A DNA stretch of 64,000 nucleotides from an uncultured Pedobacter sp. (GTDB lineage Bacteria > Bacteroidota > Bacteroidia > Sphingobacteriales > Sphingobacteriaceae): contig NZ_CAMLIG010000009.1 of the NCBI RefSeq assembly GCF_946480185.1, positions 62,001 through 126,000 of the forward strand, in the 5' to 3' direction. Made by a program: the position numbers and the translations under genes. Within the stretch, counting starts at the first letter, position 1. Each line of letters starts with the position of its first letter. Shown here piece after piece: positions 9,254 through 17,182 of this stretch. The notes under the pieces were generated by a model. That model ran no database searches. It was not told the origin of the DNA and saw only the letters and a program-made list of their open reading frames with translations.

Positions 9254-9633
9254 TCCGCTCCAATTTTATTCGTCATTTTCCGCATCTCTTCCACTTTTTC
9301 AAATAGGATTTTACGCTCGTTTTCGTAGTGTCTGAGCAGGCTCTCTAAAGACGATCCGTGATCCAAAGTATGGAGCTTGTGGACTGTCTGGTTGAAGTTA
9401 TTCGCCAGTCCGTTCAGGTCTTTTCTGAGTTTTATAAGTTCGCTCATTAATTCATCCATAGAGGCATTTCTGTAAGTTGCGATCATTGGTTTGCCTAACA
9501 GTATTTTTCGGGCGTAGTCGCTTAATTTTCTTTGCGTGGTCTTTAAAAATGCTTTGTGGATGTGCAACTTTTCTTTCTCAGTTAATCTTAAGTGCAACCA
9601 TTGGTCTCTACTCTGTTTTTTCTCATTTTCCAT
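9241..9633 (-). CDS. MobC-like relaxosome accessory protein
   Basis: 130 aa. An N-terminal DNA-binding segment of ribbon-helix-helix type (RDQWLHLRLTEKEKLHIHKAF) leads into a helical C-terminal half containing the family pattern LNGLANNFNQ. Such proteins bind the transfer origin and help the relaxase open it. It is the first gene of the mob operon and lies directly beside the hairpin-rich stretch at 9661-9765. It overlaps the relaxase gene. Confidence 0.85.
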   Translation of the reverse strand: MENEKKQSRDQWLHLRLTEKEKLHIHKAFLKTTQRKLSDYARKILLGKPMIATYRNASMDELMSELIKLRKDLNGLANNFNQTVHKLHTLDHGSSLESLLRHYENERKILFEKVEEMRKMTNKIGAEWLR

Positions 9634-9660
9634 CTTCTCTTTTCCTTCTTTTTTTTACCG

Positions 9661-9765
9661 CTTCCAGCGCCCACGACTTCGGAGTTAGGGCGCCTAAAAA
9701 AACCGGTTGTGACACAAACGGACATCTTGCCGATTGCAGGAACGTGGCAATCTCCCCTGATTTAT
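9661..9765. other. Candidate origin of transfer (oriT)
   Basis: This stretch between the MobC-like gene and the primase-like gene holds an inverted repeat GCGCCC/GGGCGC (9667-9672 and 9688-9693) with an inner ACT-TCGG-AGT hairpin. It also holds a perfect palindrome TTGTG-A-CACAA (9707-9717) and spaced TTGCC/GGCAA arms. Transfer origins of related mobilisable elements lie immediately upstream of mob genes and contain such repeats. No nick site can be assigned. Confidence 0.5.
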
Positions 9766-9770
9766 CAATT

Positions 9771-10667
9771 CTATGATAATTTCAGTTTGCTTTTAACATT
9801 CTTGGTGGCTTTCGTCAACATCAGCCACTCGTTCAAGTCTTTATGAGGTTCGTAAAGACTGCTTTTATCGTGATATTTTCCCGATAGGCTTAGCGCATAA
9901 TTGGTCAATTCCTTTCCGGCAGGATCTCTGTCTAAAAACAGATTTATTTTATCGTGTGTTTCCAAAAATGTTCTCGCACTCTCAAACAGACCGACCCCAT
10001 TAAGGACTAAGTAATCTGTGTTCGTTTTCGTGTTTTTTTTGGTACTTAAATAACTGAGATAGTCCATGAAACCCTCGAATACTGAAATGGTATTGGATCC
10101 ATTGTCAAATGTGCTGACAGCTTTTGGTGCACTGCTGTATTTATAGAAAGGGTCGCGAATTTCGCAACCTCCTTCGCTGTTCTCAAATCCTATAGCTTGG
10201 TAGTTGTTGTCGCCGAAGGAGTAAGTTACTTCTTTACAGAATATTTGGGCAATATTCACATCGATTCCTCTCCGCTCCAAATAACGAAGCAGACTTTTTG
10301 ATTGTAATGGTTTTACTGATAAAACAGTCAGGTTGCTCTTGGTCTCAATCTCATTTTCATTTTGGAGCTTCTGATGCTGTGGAACAGAGAAATCTGCGCT
10401 GTTCAACTTTTCTAAAAAATCTGAAATACTACATTCAAAATATTTAATTCCGAAATCCACCACACTACCTCCTTCTCCAATTCCGTGGTCGTACCAGGCG
10501 TTTAATTTCTGGTTTACTTTGAATGACGCTGTGGCTTCTTTCCTGAGCGGAGAAAGGTACCAATGATCTTTTCCTCTGATCTTTTTTGGTTCGTAACCCA
10601 GTTGCTTGAGGTAGCCTACCAGATCCATTTCATTTGCCCGTTCGCAGTTTGTTCTTTTGCTTTTCAT
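9771..10667 (-). CDS. Toprim-domain protein with degenerate CHC2-type N-terminus (DnaG-like mobile-element primase)
   Basis: 298 aa. Residues 15-75 resemble the CHC2 zinc-finger region of DnaG (WYLSPLRKEATASFKVN, YDHGIGEGG) but lack the zinc-ligand cysteines. The toprim part follows with the catalytic Glu in VFEGFMDYLS and the acidic motif FLDRDPAG. Proteins of this build in Bacteroidota ICEs probably make primers for the transferred strand or for element replication; that role is inferred. It is divergent from the gene at 10865, and the region between carries two operator-like palindromes. Confidence 0.82.
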   Translation of the reverse strand: MKSKRTNCERANEMDLVGYLKQLGYEPKKIRGKDHWYLSPLRKEATASFKVNQKLNAWYDHGIGEGGSVVDFGIKYFECSISDFLEKLNSADFSVPQHQKLQNENEIETKSNLTVLSVKPLQSKSLLRYLERRGIDVNIAQIFCKEVTYSFGDNNYQAIGFENSEGGCEIRDPFYKYSSAPKAVSTFDNGSNTISVFEGFMDYLSYLSTKKNTKTNTDYLVLNGVGLFESARTFLETHDKINLFLDRDPAGKELTNYALSLSGKYHDKSSLYEPHKDLNEWLMLTKATKNVKSKLKLS

Positions 10668-10680
10668 AGTTCAATGTTGC

Positions 10681-10690
10681 TGTGACACAA
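10681..10690. repeat. Second copy of the TGTGACACAA motif
   Basis: TGTGACACAA here repeats the core of the palindrome at 9707-9717. The two copies bracket the primase-like gene, one at each end, so they could be sites for one DNA-binding protein. Confidence 0.45.
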
Positions 10691-10720
10691 AATTAATGAC
10701 TCATTTACCCTGCAAACGAA

Positions 10721-10818
10721 CCACTCCATTTTTTAGAGTGGATAGCAGAACCGCGGTTCTGGCTTTAAACAAGGTTAAGGAGCGTTGCAATTATCCACTC
10801 CATATTTTAGAGCGGATA
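10721..10818. promoter_or_regulatory. Two copies of a palindromic operator-like site
   Basis: Copy 1 (10721-10744) has perfect arms CCACTC and GAGTGG around a 9-base centre. Copy 2 (10795-10818) repeats it with CCACTC and GAGCGG; both end in GGATA. The copies are 74 bp apart, about seven helical turns. A perfect 10-bp palindrome AACCGCGGTT lies between them at 10749-10758. They sit in the divergent promoter region of the primase-like gene and the gene at 10865. Confidence 0.6.
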
Positions 10819-10864
10819 TTTTCATCTCTTTTTCTCAACTTTGTATATATCAAAATCATCTATT

Positions 10865-11146
10865 ATGAAAAGTGTTGAAATGAACCAGCTGTACGAAACA
10901 TTGCTTTGCAGTCCCGGTATGAAAGAAACCGTTAAGATTGATATGCGTATCTCCCGCCAGTCAATTCTCTTGTTGAGCCAGATTATACAAAAAGGATTAT
11001 CTGAAACCGGCAGTCAAGCGTTGGATTTCGCAACTATCGCCGGGGCAGAAAGCAGTATGGAACTTCAGGAAATGTTAAAGAATTGTTTAGAGAAAGCTAA
11101 CCTCGGTGAACTGGACGAGCGCTTGGCGAAACTTCGGAAAAACTAA
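10865..11146 (+). CDS. Small ICE protein of unknown function
   Basis: 93 aa from the ATG at 10865; an upstream in-frame ATG at 10841 overlaps the probable promoter (CAACTTTG, 10836-10843) and was not chosen. The protein is soluble and predicted helical, with MKETVKIDMRISRQSILLLSQII in the first half and no catalytic motif that I recognise. Genes of this size and place recur in Bacteroidota ICEs. It is the only rightward gene in this arm, ends at a strong terminator, and is likely controlled by the paired palindromes just upstream. A DNA-binding or element-control role is possible but not shown. Confidence 0.7.
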   Translation: MKSVEMNQLYETLLCSPGMKETVKIDMRISRQSILLLSQIIQKGLSETGSQALDFATIAGAESSMELQEMLKNCLEKANLGELDERLAKLRKN

Positions 11147-11156
11147 ATTTAAATTA

Positions 11157-11181
11157 ACCCGCTGTTCGAAAAACAGCGGGT
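11157..11181. terminator. Bidirectional terminator between convergent genes
   Basis: The perfect arms ACCCGCTGTT (11157-11166) and AACAGCGGGT (11172-11181) flank a 5-base loop and are followed by TATCATTTTT. It closes the gene at 10865 and, on the other strand, the small membrane protein gene. Confidence 0.85.
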
Positions 11182-11188
11182 ATCATTT

Positions 11189-11398
11189 TTAAGCTATAAA
11201 ATACATCACTACACCTCCCAACACCATAAAGGTTCCCAACCAAAACCCTACACTTTCTAATAATCTCGTTGACCACGCTGACTCATAAGATTTAAAAACC
11301 TCAACGCCGGTGTAACTTGTCCGTTGAAATTTTCTTTTTTTAATAAAGTAGCGAAGGATAATGCCTGTGAAGAATAAGATAATTGCAAGTGTTTTCAT
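11189..11398 (-). CDS. Small two-helix membrane protein
   Basis: 69 aa with a hydrophobic helix at each end (residues 4-20 and 48-68) and a basic loop KKRKFQRTSYTG between. No signal peptidase site or known motif is seen. Its stop abuts a terminator and its start is 11 bp behind the rteC stop, so it is probably in the rteC transcript. Similar short membrane proteins accompany rteC in other Bacteroidota elements; the function is unknown. Confidence 0.65.
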   Translation of the reverse strand: MKTLAIILFFTGIILRYFIKKRKFQRTSYTGVEVFKSYESAWSTRLLESVGFWLGTFMVLGGVVMYFIA

Positions 11399-11409
11399 AG
11401 GGAAAATGG

Positions 11410-12249
11410 TTAGTAGCCTTTAATAAAATCTATCATCTTATATAACGTTTTAATCACGTTTTCCTTATCAGAAAACTCGGCTAAATACGCATTGCTTCGC
11501 AAACTATTTGGCGAAATATGATCTTTTTCTGCAGTAGCAATGCAAGGCGCCAGCTCTTCACATATTTTGTTGAATGAACGCCCGTCCAACAGCCGGGCGT
11601 CATCCGCTGCCCTAGCAATCAACCCGATCTGATCAACTGATAAATTAATCTTTGTGGTATGCCGGGGTTTTACTAATCTTGGTTCTGGTTCAATTATATT
11701 GTTTTCTTCTTTCAATAGTGACAGTATAAATGCCTGTAATTTCTCGTAAGCTATAAACTTGGCGAAAAGCAGATCGAAAGATGTACTTAGGTCATTATCG
11801 CTCAAATGAATCTCAGATACAGGGATACTTTCCATTTCCGCTTCCCGGACAAAACATATCGAGTCCAGTTCGCATGCACCTGATTTATAATAGTGATAAT
11901 AAAAGGCATTTTGGTTGAAATACCGCTGGATGACTTTCAGCTCATCTTCAAAATAACTCTTACCAGTTTCAAGCGTCCCGCATGGTTTGTTCAATTGTAA
12001 CTGATAATAAGCGATTGCAAAAATCCAACAGCTGTAAAACCGCGGGCTGATTTCCTTAAAGAAAATGATTTCTTCTGACTGATTCTGAAATGGGTATTGT
12101 TTAACATGTTCCGAAACCTTCGCCAGCTTTATTTTCACAATTTGAAGGCTGTCAGATAAAAGCTTGCAAGGCGCAAAGTTGGCATTTTTAATAGCTTTAA
12201 GATCTTGGTCCAATTGCTGGTACCAAGACTCCAAAATTTGTCTGTTCAT
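11410..12249 (-). CDS. rteC: RteC-like regulator of ICE excision
   Basis: 279 aa. The helical N-terminal part has FFKEISPRFYSCWIFAIAYYQLQ, the pattern around FFK and YY typical of RteC. The C-terminal part (IGLIARAADDARLLDG) may bind DNA. In CTnDOT, RteC activates excision genes after the RteA/RteB two-component system responds. No RteA or RteB is seen here; the nearest regulator is the membrane LuxR-type protein just upstream in the same direction. A hairpin lies 25-51 bp before the start codon. Confidence 0.85.
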   Translation of the reverse strand: MNRQILESWYQQLDQDLKAIKNANFAPCKLLSDSLQIVKIKLAKVSEHVKQYPFQNQSEEIIFFKEISPRFYSCWIFAIAYYQLQLNKPCGTLETGKSYFEDELKVIQRYFNQNAFYYHYYKSGACELDSICFVREAEMESIPVSEIHLSDNDLSTSFDLLFAKFIAYEKLQAFILSLLKEENNIIEPEPRLVKPRHTTKINLSVDQIGLIARAADDARLLDGRSFNKICEELAPCIATAEKDHISPNSLRSNAYLAEFSDKENVIKTLYKMIDFIKGY

Positions 12250-12273
12250 AGAAATGTAGTTTAAGTGAGTTAG

Positions 12274-12300
12274 CTATCCGTTTTGAAAATTCACGGATAG
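12274..12300. promoter_or_regulatory. Hairpin upstream of rteC
   Basis: The arms CTATCCGT (12274-12281) and ACGGATAG (12293-12300) match perfectly around 11 bases. There is no T run on the rteC side, so it reads better as an operator or leader structure than as a terminator. Confidence 0.45.
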
Positions 12301-12414
12301 AGAAAAAAAGGTAAACTTACTTCATAGGCTAATCGATTTCCGGCTAAAGTCGAAAACCCTTATAATAAATCAAATAGGTTAAAATACGTATTTCACAGAA
12401 CTAGGGATAATTCC

Positions 12415-13356
12415 CTATACAGAATTATTAAAGTGCTCCTGAGAAAGAAGTTTATGGATAAGCGCAGATCTATTGTTTACGCCCGTTTTACCGTAGATGT
12501 TCTGAATATGTGCGCTCACTGTTTTTTCTGAAATAAAAAGAGCATCAGCAATCGCTTTATATTTTTTTCCCAGCCTCAATAGTTCTGCAATTTCAATTTC
12601 TCGGTTTGAAAGTTCGAAATGTCTACAGTTGATACTGAATAAATCCTCATCAACTGAGTAATTGCCGAGCGTAGTAATTAGATCGTACTCCTTGCGGGAA
12701 AGTTCCAAATATCGTTTAATAAATAAAACAGTAATGACAACAAAACCGCCATTTGTAAACAGTGCCTCCCAAAACTGTCCGATATTGAAATACGCTATAA
12801 CAGTTAAAGAAGCCCAAGGCAGAACGGCACAATACACGGCGGTCATCTCCCAAAAGTGATAATCATCCGGATTGGATTTGTATTTCCTCCGGATGGCTTT
12901 AACAATTGCCACTAACAAAATAATAGAATAAAAAAATGGAACAATGATACCATACTGAATGGCAAATGTCAAATCACGGTTTATGGCGTAAACTGTGACA
13001 AAGAAAACAAGGAAGGGTAAAATCAGGAAAAGATAAATCCCATAAAGCGCATGAAAGCGCAGTTCTTTCAAGTCAAACGCTTTGTAAAAATAGAACGGAA
13101 AGTAAGCGCCCATTGCAAAGCCAGTACCATAGGCCAATATATTCTGCAATCTGATAGAAAGTGCAATATTACCATCAGGAAAAAGCCCGCCACAGATGTT
13201 GTATAAAATCAACAAACCTAATAGCAGAAGATACCACTTTCTGCCCTTTGCCTGTGGGCGCTGCAAAAAGTAAAAAAACTGAAAACAAAATAAAGGAATC
13301 TCCACCACCAGAAACAGAAAAGTGATGAGGTGCATTTCTGTACCGAAAACTTTCAT
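12415..13356 (-). CDS. Seven-helix membrane protein with C-terminal LuxR-type HTH
   Basis: 313 aa. Seven hydrophobic segments fill residues 8-215. A LuxR/GerE helix-turn-helix follows at about 245-305 (LSNREIEIAELLRLGKKYKAIA, then SEKTVSAHIQNIYGKTGV). This build suggests a membrane-tethered transcription factor that reads a small ligand or membrane state. The gene sits 165 bp upstream of rteC and may take the place of RteA/RteB in controlling excision; this is inferred from position only. Its start is only 4 bp behind the acetyltransferase stop, so the two are probably co-transcribed. Confidence 0.85.
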   Translation of the reverse strand: MKVFGTEMHLITFLFLVVEIPLFCFQFFYFLQRPQAKGRKWYLLLLGLLILYNICGGLFPDGNIALSIRLQNILAYGTGFAMGAYFPFYFYKAFDLKELRFHALYGIYLFLILPFLVFFVTVYAINRDLTFAIQYGIIVPFFYSIILLVAIVKAIRRKYKSNPDDYHFWEMTAVYCAVLPWASLTVIAYFNIGQFWEALFTNGGFVVITVLFIKRYLELSRKEYDLITTLGNYSVDEDLFSINCRHFELSNREIEIAELLRLGKKYKAIADALFISEKTVSAHIQNIYGKTGVNNRSALIHKLLSQEHFNNSV

Positions 13357-13360
13357 AGAA

Positions 13361-13927
13361 TTAATTTTTCAGAAAAGAAAGTTCGTAGCCTAAGTCTATT
13401 TTATTGTAAACCTCGAATCCATTTTTTTGATACCAAGGGATGTTTCTTTCCGTGGAGGTTTCCAAACAAACGGTTCTTCCCATTTGCTTCGCTTTATTCA
13501 CAAGCCCATTCAAAAGGTCTGTCCCTAGTCTCCCGTTTTGATTTGCAGGATCAACGCCGATAAACCATAGGTAATAAACTTCGTCTTTTAGTTGAGCTTG
13601 CTTAATTAATGATTCCCGTTTCAGTGCTTTCAAAATATTTGAAAATCCAATGGATTTAGCGATGAGTTTTATATCCCTACTAATTGTCCAAAGGTTATCT
13701 TTCTTCAACTCCGGAAAAAGAACCAAGGCACAGGCATTTTCATCTTCCGAAAGATATACTTCGCCGTATTTATTGCACATATCGAAAGAATAATCCATCA
13801 ACGATTGTATTCGTTGTATCCTGTTTTCATCTTGTTTTACGATATAATTGACACTTAAATTTTCATCAAACGCCTTTGTTAAAATATTCACAACCTTTTG
13901 CTTAGCCTCTGCTGTCACTTTTTTCAT
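13361..13927 (-). CDS. GNAT-family N-acetyltransferase
   Basis: 188 aa from the ATG at 13927; a longer frame runs upstream but adds 26 residues that fit no GNAT start. The acetyl-CoA region is in YYLWFIGVDPANQNGRLGTDL, with a Q/R-x-x-G-x-G/A-type loop, and the late strand pair is VCLETSTERNIPWYQKNGF. The substrate is unknown. GNAT proteins in mobile elements include antibiotic-modifying and toxin-type enzymes, but no RHH or HTH antitoxin partner is adjacent. It is followed within 4 bp by the LuxR-type regulator gene. Confidence 0.85.
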   Translation of the reverse strand: MKKVTAEAKQKVVNILTKAFDENLSVNYIVKQDENRIQRIQSLMDYSFDMCNKYGEVYLSEDENACALVLFPELKKDNLWTISRDIKLIAKSIGFSNILKALKRESLIKQAQLKDEVYYLWFIGVDPANQNGRLGTDLLNGLVNKAKQMGRTVCLETSTERNIPWYQKNGFEVYNKIDLGYELSFLKN

Positions 13928-14260
13928 GTAGATAAAATGTTTTGTAGCCTGGAAATTGGAGCGTTTCAAGGCTATTTCAAAAATAGATTTTGAACATATT
14001 ATCAAATTTCATACCTTTTAAAGTATCTGGAACAAAAAATAACTGAAGGTTATGGTGTGTTTGAACGTATTTTTGAACTCGTTTTCAGCTATTATTTTAT
14101 ATAATAGTCAACGAAAGTGGTAAGCGTTAGGAAAATCACAAAGATATCGTGTAAATGGTTGATCTTTTTATTGAAACCAAACACTTAACAATCTTTTTGA
14201 TATAGTAAAATCTACTACTAAACTTTCAGTTTGTAAATCCAATAACAAACAAAAATACCA

Positions 14261-16789
14261 TTAATTGAATTGAAACAATTTGGACATCCTTAATTTGAAC
14301 CAAGAAGTATTTGTTAACTCAGAGGCTTTTAAATTGTATTTGCTAATCGATGTCTTATCAAAATGATCTTTCAAACTAAACGACTTTAAAAAAATCTCAA
14401 TATCATCGGAATTAAGGTATTGTATTACGTCATTCTCTCTTGCTTTATCCTTTAATTTATCAGCTTCTATTTTAAATTCTTGATATGTATTTCTTGAATT
14501 TTTATAAATAGATATAATGTGATCTTTCGCCTCGTTTTTCTGTTTGATTAGTTCCGCAACATAATCAGATTTTTTAAAACTAGCCAAATTTAATTCTTCA
14601 ATATTATTAGGATGAAACAAATAATTTTCAAAGCAGTAATACTCTAAAATAAAATAGTTAGGGTATTTTTTCTGTATTTTTTGGATTTCTGTATCAGTTA
14701 AAAAATCGCGATCACGTAGTCCATAAGTATCTGGCTTAGTCTTAACTTTCATAAATACGGAGGCACTGTCTCTTTCCGGATAAAATAAGGTGTTCTCAAA
14801 TCCACAATCAGTAAGCAAATCAGCATTTTTATTTTCACAAACGATTAAATTCTCTATTGACAACTGGCCACGGAGTACGTCATTCGTTAGATCAGAAACC
14901 CGAACCATCTCTAAGCTCAGTGGGCAACGAATTTCCAAAATATTGTTCATTTCATATCTTTTTAATAAGTCAAACTCATGAAACGAGGGTTGCTCTACGT
15001 TTTTACAGTCGCCACAATTACAAGGTATCATCTCGTTTACCTTAAGCTTATTAAAATCATTATGAATTTCTTTTATCGCTTTCCTTATTGCAAATAAAAA
15101 CTCGCGTTTATTTGGACCCGTAAGCTCTATTGAAATTTTACTTTCGAAATATTTTTCTTTAATAATCGCCATGGTCCCTTCATATTGCAAAAGCACCCCA
15201 TACCGCCAATATTTATCCTCATAGATATCATTGCTTAACTTCACGATTAGCCTTGAAAGTATCCCTTTAGGCATGAATTTATATCTAAATTCAAATTTTA
15301 AATTATTCGAATCAACAACCCAATCATGCACTATTTCATCAACAGGGAGCAATCGTGGGATTAAATATTCTCCGTTGTTCAACTCAAAACAAAGATCAAA
15401 TTTTCTATTTTTCATTAGTGATAATAGCTCTCTAGTTTTAGATCGGTACTCATCGCTCCACCAAATTCTTTTTATATCGGCATTTGAAAAACGACCCTTC
15501 TGTTCGATAACTATTCTATCATCTAATATTTTGTAAACACCAGTTGTAATCCATTCGTGATTCAATATAACAATATCTTTCAAGTCGATATCATCTTGAA
15601 AATGTAACAAAACTCCTAAGTCGTGAAAGTACTCGCTTAGAAAAAGAGCGCTTTCTACCTTTCTGTAGTGCTTTTTACAAATATCAAAGTATTCATTCTC
15701 GGTAATATAGTTAGTTCCGGATATTTTCAATTCTTCGATTTCTCTCCTAATATCAACCCAAACTTTAGGTAAAGGATTCCCGATGTGTGGAAGGTTAGAG
15801 GCGAACTCTGATAGTGAACGTTTAAAGTCTTCTAAGCCATCTTCAAATCCCTCTTTCAGACTTATTTTTCTAAAATCTATTATGTTATTAAAAGTATCTT
15901 TGTACTCCTTAATAGGAAGGTCTTTCGTAGGCTGATCGCACTTATTTAAAACCATAATTACCGGGCTTTTCCCACCCAATAGCTTTATGATGTTCAACCA
16001 GTAGAAAAAATCGTCATGACTATCCTCTTTTCTTGATTCAGTTACTAAGAGATAGATTGAACGTTTTGTTAAAAAAAACTGATGTGTCGAATGATAAATT
16101 TCTTGTCCACCGAAATCCCAAACGTTAAACTGAAAATCACGTTGAATTTTTGGATTGATAGCATTTATTTTTTCTCGTGGAATAACCCATCGATCGATAT
16201 TAATCCCTTCTGTACTTTCAGTATCATTTAACTTAAAATCATCATTAATGAGTGCTTGAGTTAAACAACTTTTACCAACTCGTCCTTCGCCCACAACTAT
16301 TAACTTCACTTCATATAAATAATCCTTTTCTTCTAACTCTTTATAAAAATTCCTTATTGACTCGATTCCTCTTGCTAAGATTTCCGGAGGGAGCATTTCA
16401 AACGGATTACCTTCTAAATGAAGCTCCTTTAGCGATTTCATATTTGCAATCTTCTCTGAGATTTCCGTAAGTCGATTGTTTTTTAAATTTAAAAACTTTA
16501 GACTAGGCAGTAATTGTATGTTATCAGAAAGACCTTTAATTAGATTGTTTTCCAAGTTTAAACGAGATAACTTTTTAAATTTTATAATCTCATCAGGAAC
16601 TAACTCTATTCTATTCTTGAACTTTTCTTCACAAAATAAATCGTTACTTAAGTCAATTGATATTATAGAAGGGTAATTGAAAATCTCCGAAGGTATTTCT
16701 GTCAAACCGCAATTTTTCAAATCTAGTATTTGCCACCCATGGCTTTTTACTTTATCTAAATTGACTTTTATTTTTTCTTCTGGTAGCAT
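14261..16789 (-). CDS. Roco protein: LRR - Roc GTPase - COR - DUF4435/TOPRIM-like domain
   Basis: 842 aa. Leucine-rich repeats fill residues 15-150 (ISIDLSND, LSRLNLENN, LKFLNLKNN, LKELHLEGN). The Roc GTPase has G1 at 167-174 (GEGRVGKS), G3 WDFGGQE at 224-230 and G4 LNKCDQ at 281-286. A COR dimerisation region runs to about 600 and ends in a Cys cluster (PCNCGDC). Residues 645-730 match the DUF4435/TOPRIM pattern: Glu in IVCENKNAD (E652), DxD in YGLRDRDFL (D693, D695) and CFENYLF near 721. DUF4435 is the domain of the PARIS effector AriB. A ligand-sensing LRR, a GTPase switch and a nuclease tail would make a one-protein defence module; this is inference. It stands alone in strongly AT-rich DNA. 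Confidence 0.82.
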   Translation of the reverse strand: MLPEEKIKVNLDKVKSHGWQILDLKNCGLTEIPSEIFNYPSIISIDLSNDLFCEEKFKNRIELVPDEIIKFKKLSRLNLENNLIKGLSDNIQLLPSLKFLNLKNNRLTEISEKIANMKSLKELHLEGNPFEMLPPEILARGIESIRNFYKELEEKDYLYEVKLIVVGEGRVGKSCLTQALINDDFKLNDTESTEGINIDRWVIPREKINAINPKIQRDFQFNVWDFGGQEIYHSTHQFFLTKRSIYLLVTESRKEDSHDDFFYWLNIIKLLGGKSPVIMVLNKCDQPTKDLPIKEYKDTFNNIIDFRKISLKEGFEDGLEDFKRSLSEFASNLPHIGNPLPKVWVDIRREIEELKISGTNYITENEYFDICKKHYRKVESALFLSEYFHDLGVLLHFQDDIDLKDIVILNHEWITTGVYKILDDRIVIEQKGRFSNADIKRIWWSDEYRSKTRELLSLMKNRKFDLCFELNNGEYLIPRLLPVDEIVHDWVVDSNNLKFEFRYKFMPKGILSRLIVKLSNDIYEDKYWRYGVLLQYEGTMAIIKEKYFESKISIELTGPNKREFLFAIRKAIKEIHNDFNKLKVNEMIPCNCGDCKNVEQPSFHEFDLLKRYEMNNILEIRCPLSLEMVRVSDLTNDVLRGQLSIENLIVCENKNADLLTDCGFENTLFYPERDSASVFMKVKTKPDTYGLRDRDFLTDTEIQKIQKKYPNYFILEYYCFENYLFHPNNIEELNLASFKKSDYVAELIKQKNEAKDHIISIYKNSRNTYQEFKIEADKLKDKARENDVIQYLNSDDIEIFLKSFSLKDHFDKTSISKYNLKASELTNTSWFKLRMSKLFQFN

Positions 16790-17182
16790 AGTAATTTTCG
16801 GTTGGATTTAAAACCCACATTCTTTTTGTGAATGAGGGAGTGGCGACAAAATTTTTAGACTTTTTTTTATTCAAAAGATTGCGATTTTGGAAAGACAAAG
16901 AATCACTTTTAAATTGCGTTAATTACTGGGTAACTCTAGTACCAAATTCAATTGTCCTAGTATAAGCCTAATAAATTTTTCTTCATCCAAAATAGTATCG
17001 TTATAAAAGTGTCAATATATTAATTTCAACTTAAAGTATTATGTTATATTTTAAATTTATAAAATGTTGTCAAAAAATTAGAAGCGGTAGAAATAGGATA
17101 ATTACTCAAAAACATAACAAGACCGTTCCTCAAACTTACAAGCAAACTGTGCAACCCAACTGCATAGGTGGAAAAAATTAAA
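16790..17182. other. Non-coding stretch between Roco and hsdR genes
   Basis: 393 bp, very AT-rich, with no open frame of note. It must hold the leftward promoter of the Roco gene. A weak CATTC/GAATG inverted repeat lies close to the Roco start. I see no further structure. Confidence 0.5.

Noticed and set aside
13361..13927. GNAT protein considered as a TacT-type toxin
   Set aside because: No adjacent RHH antitoxin gene; the neighbour is a membrane LuxR regulator.
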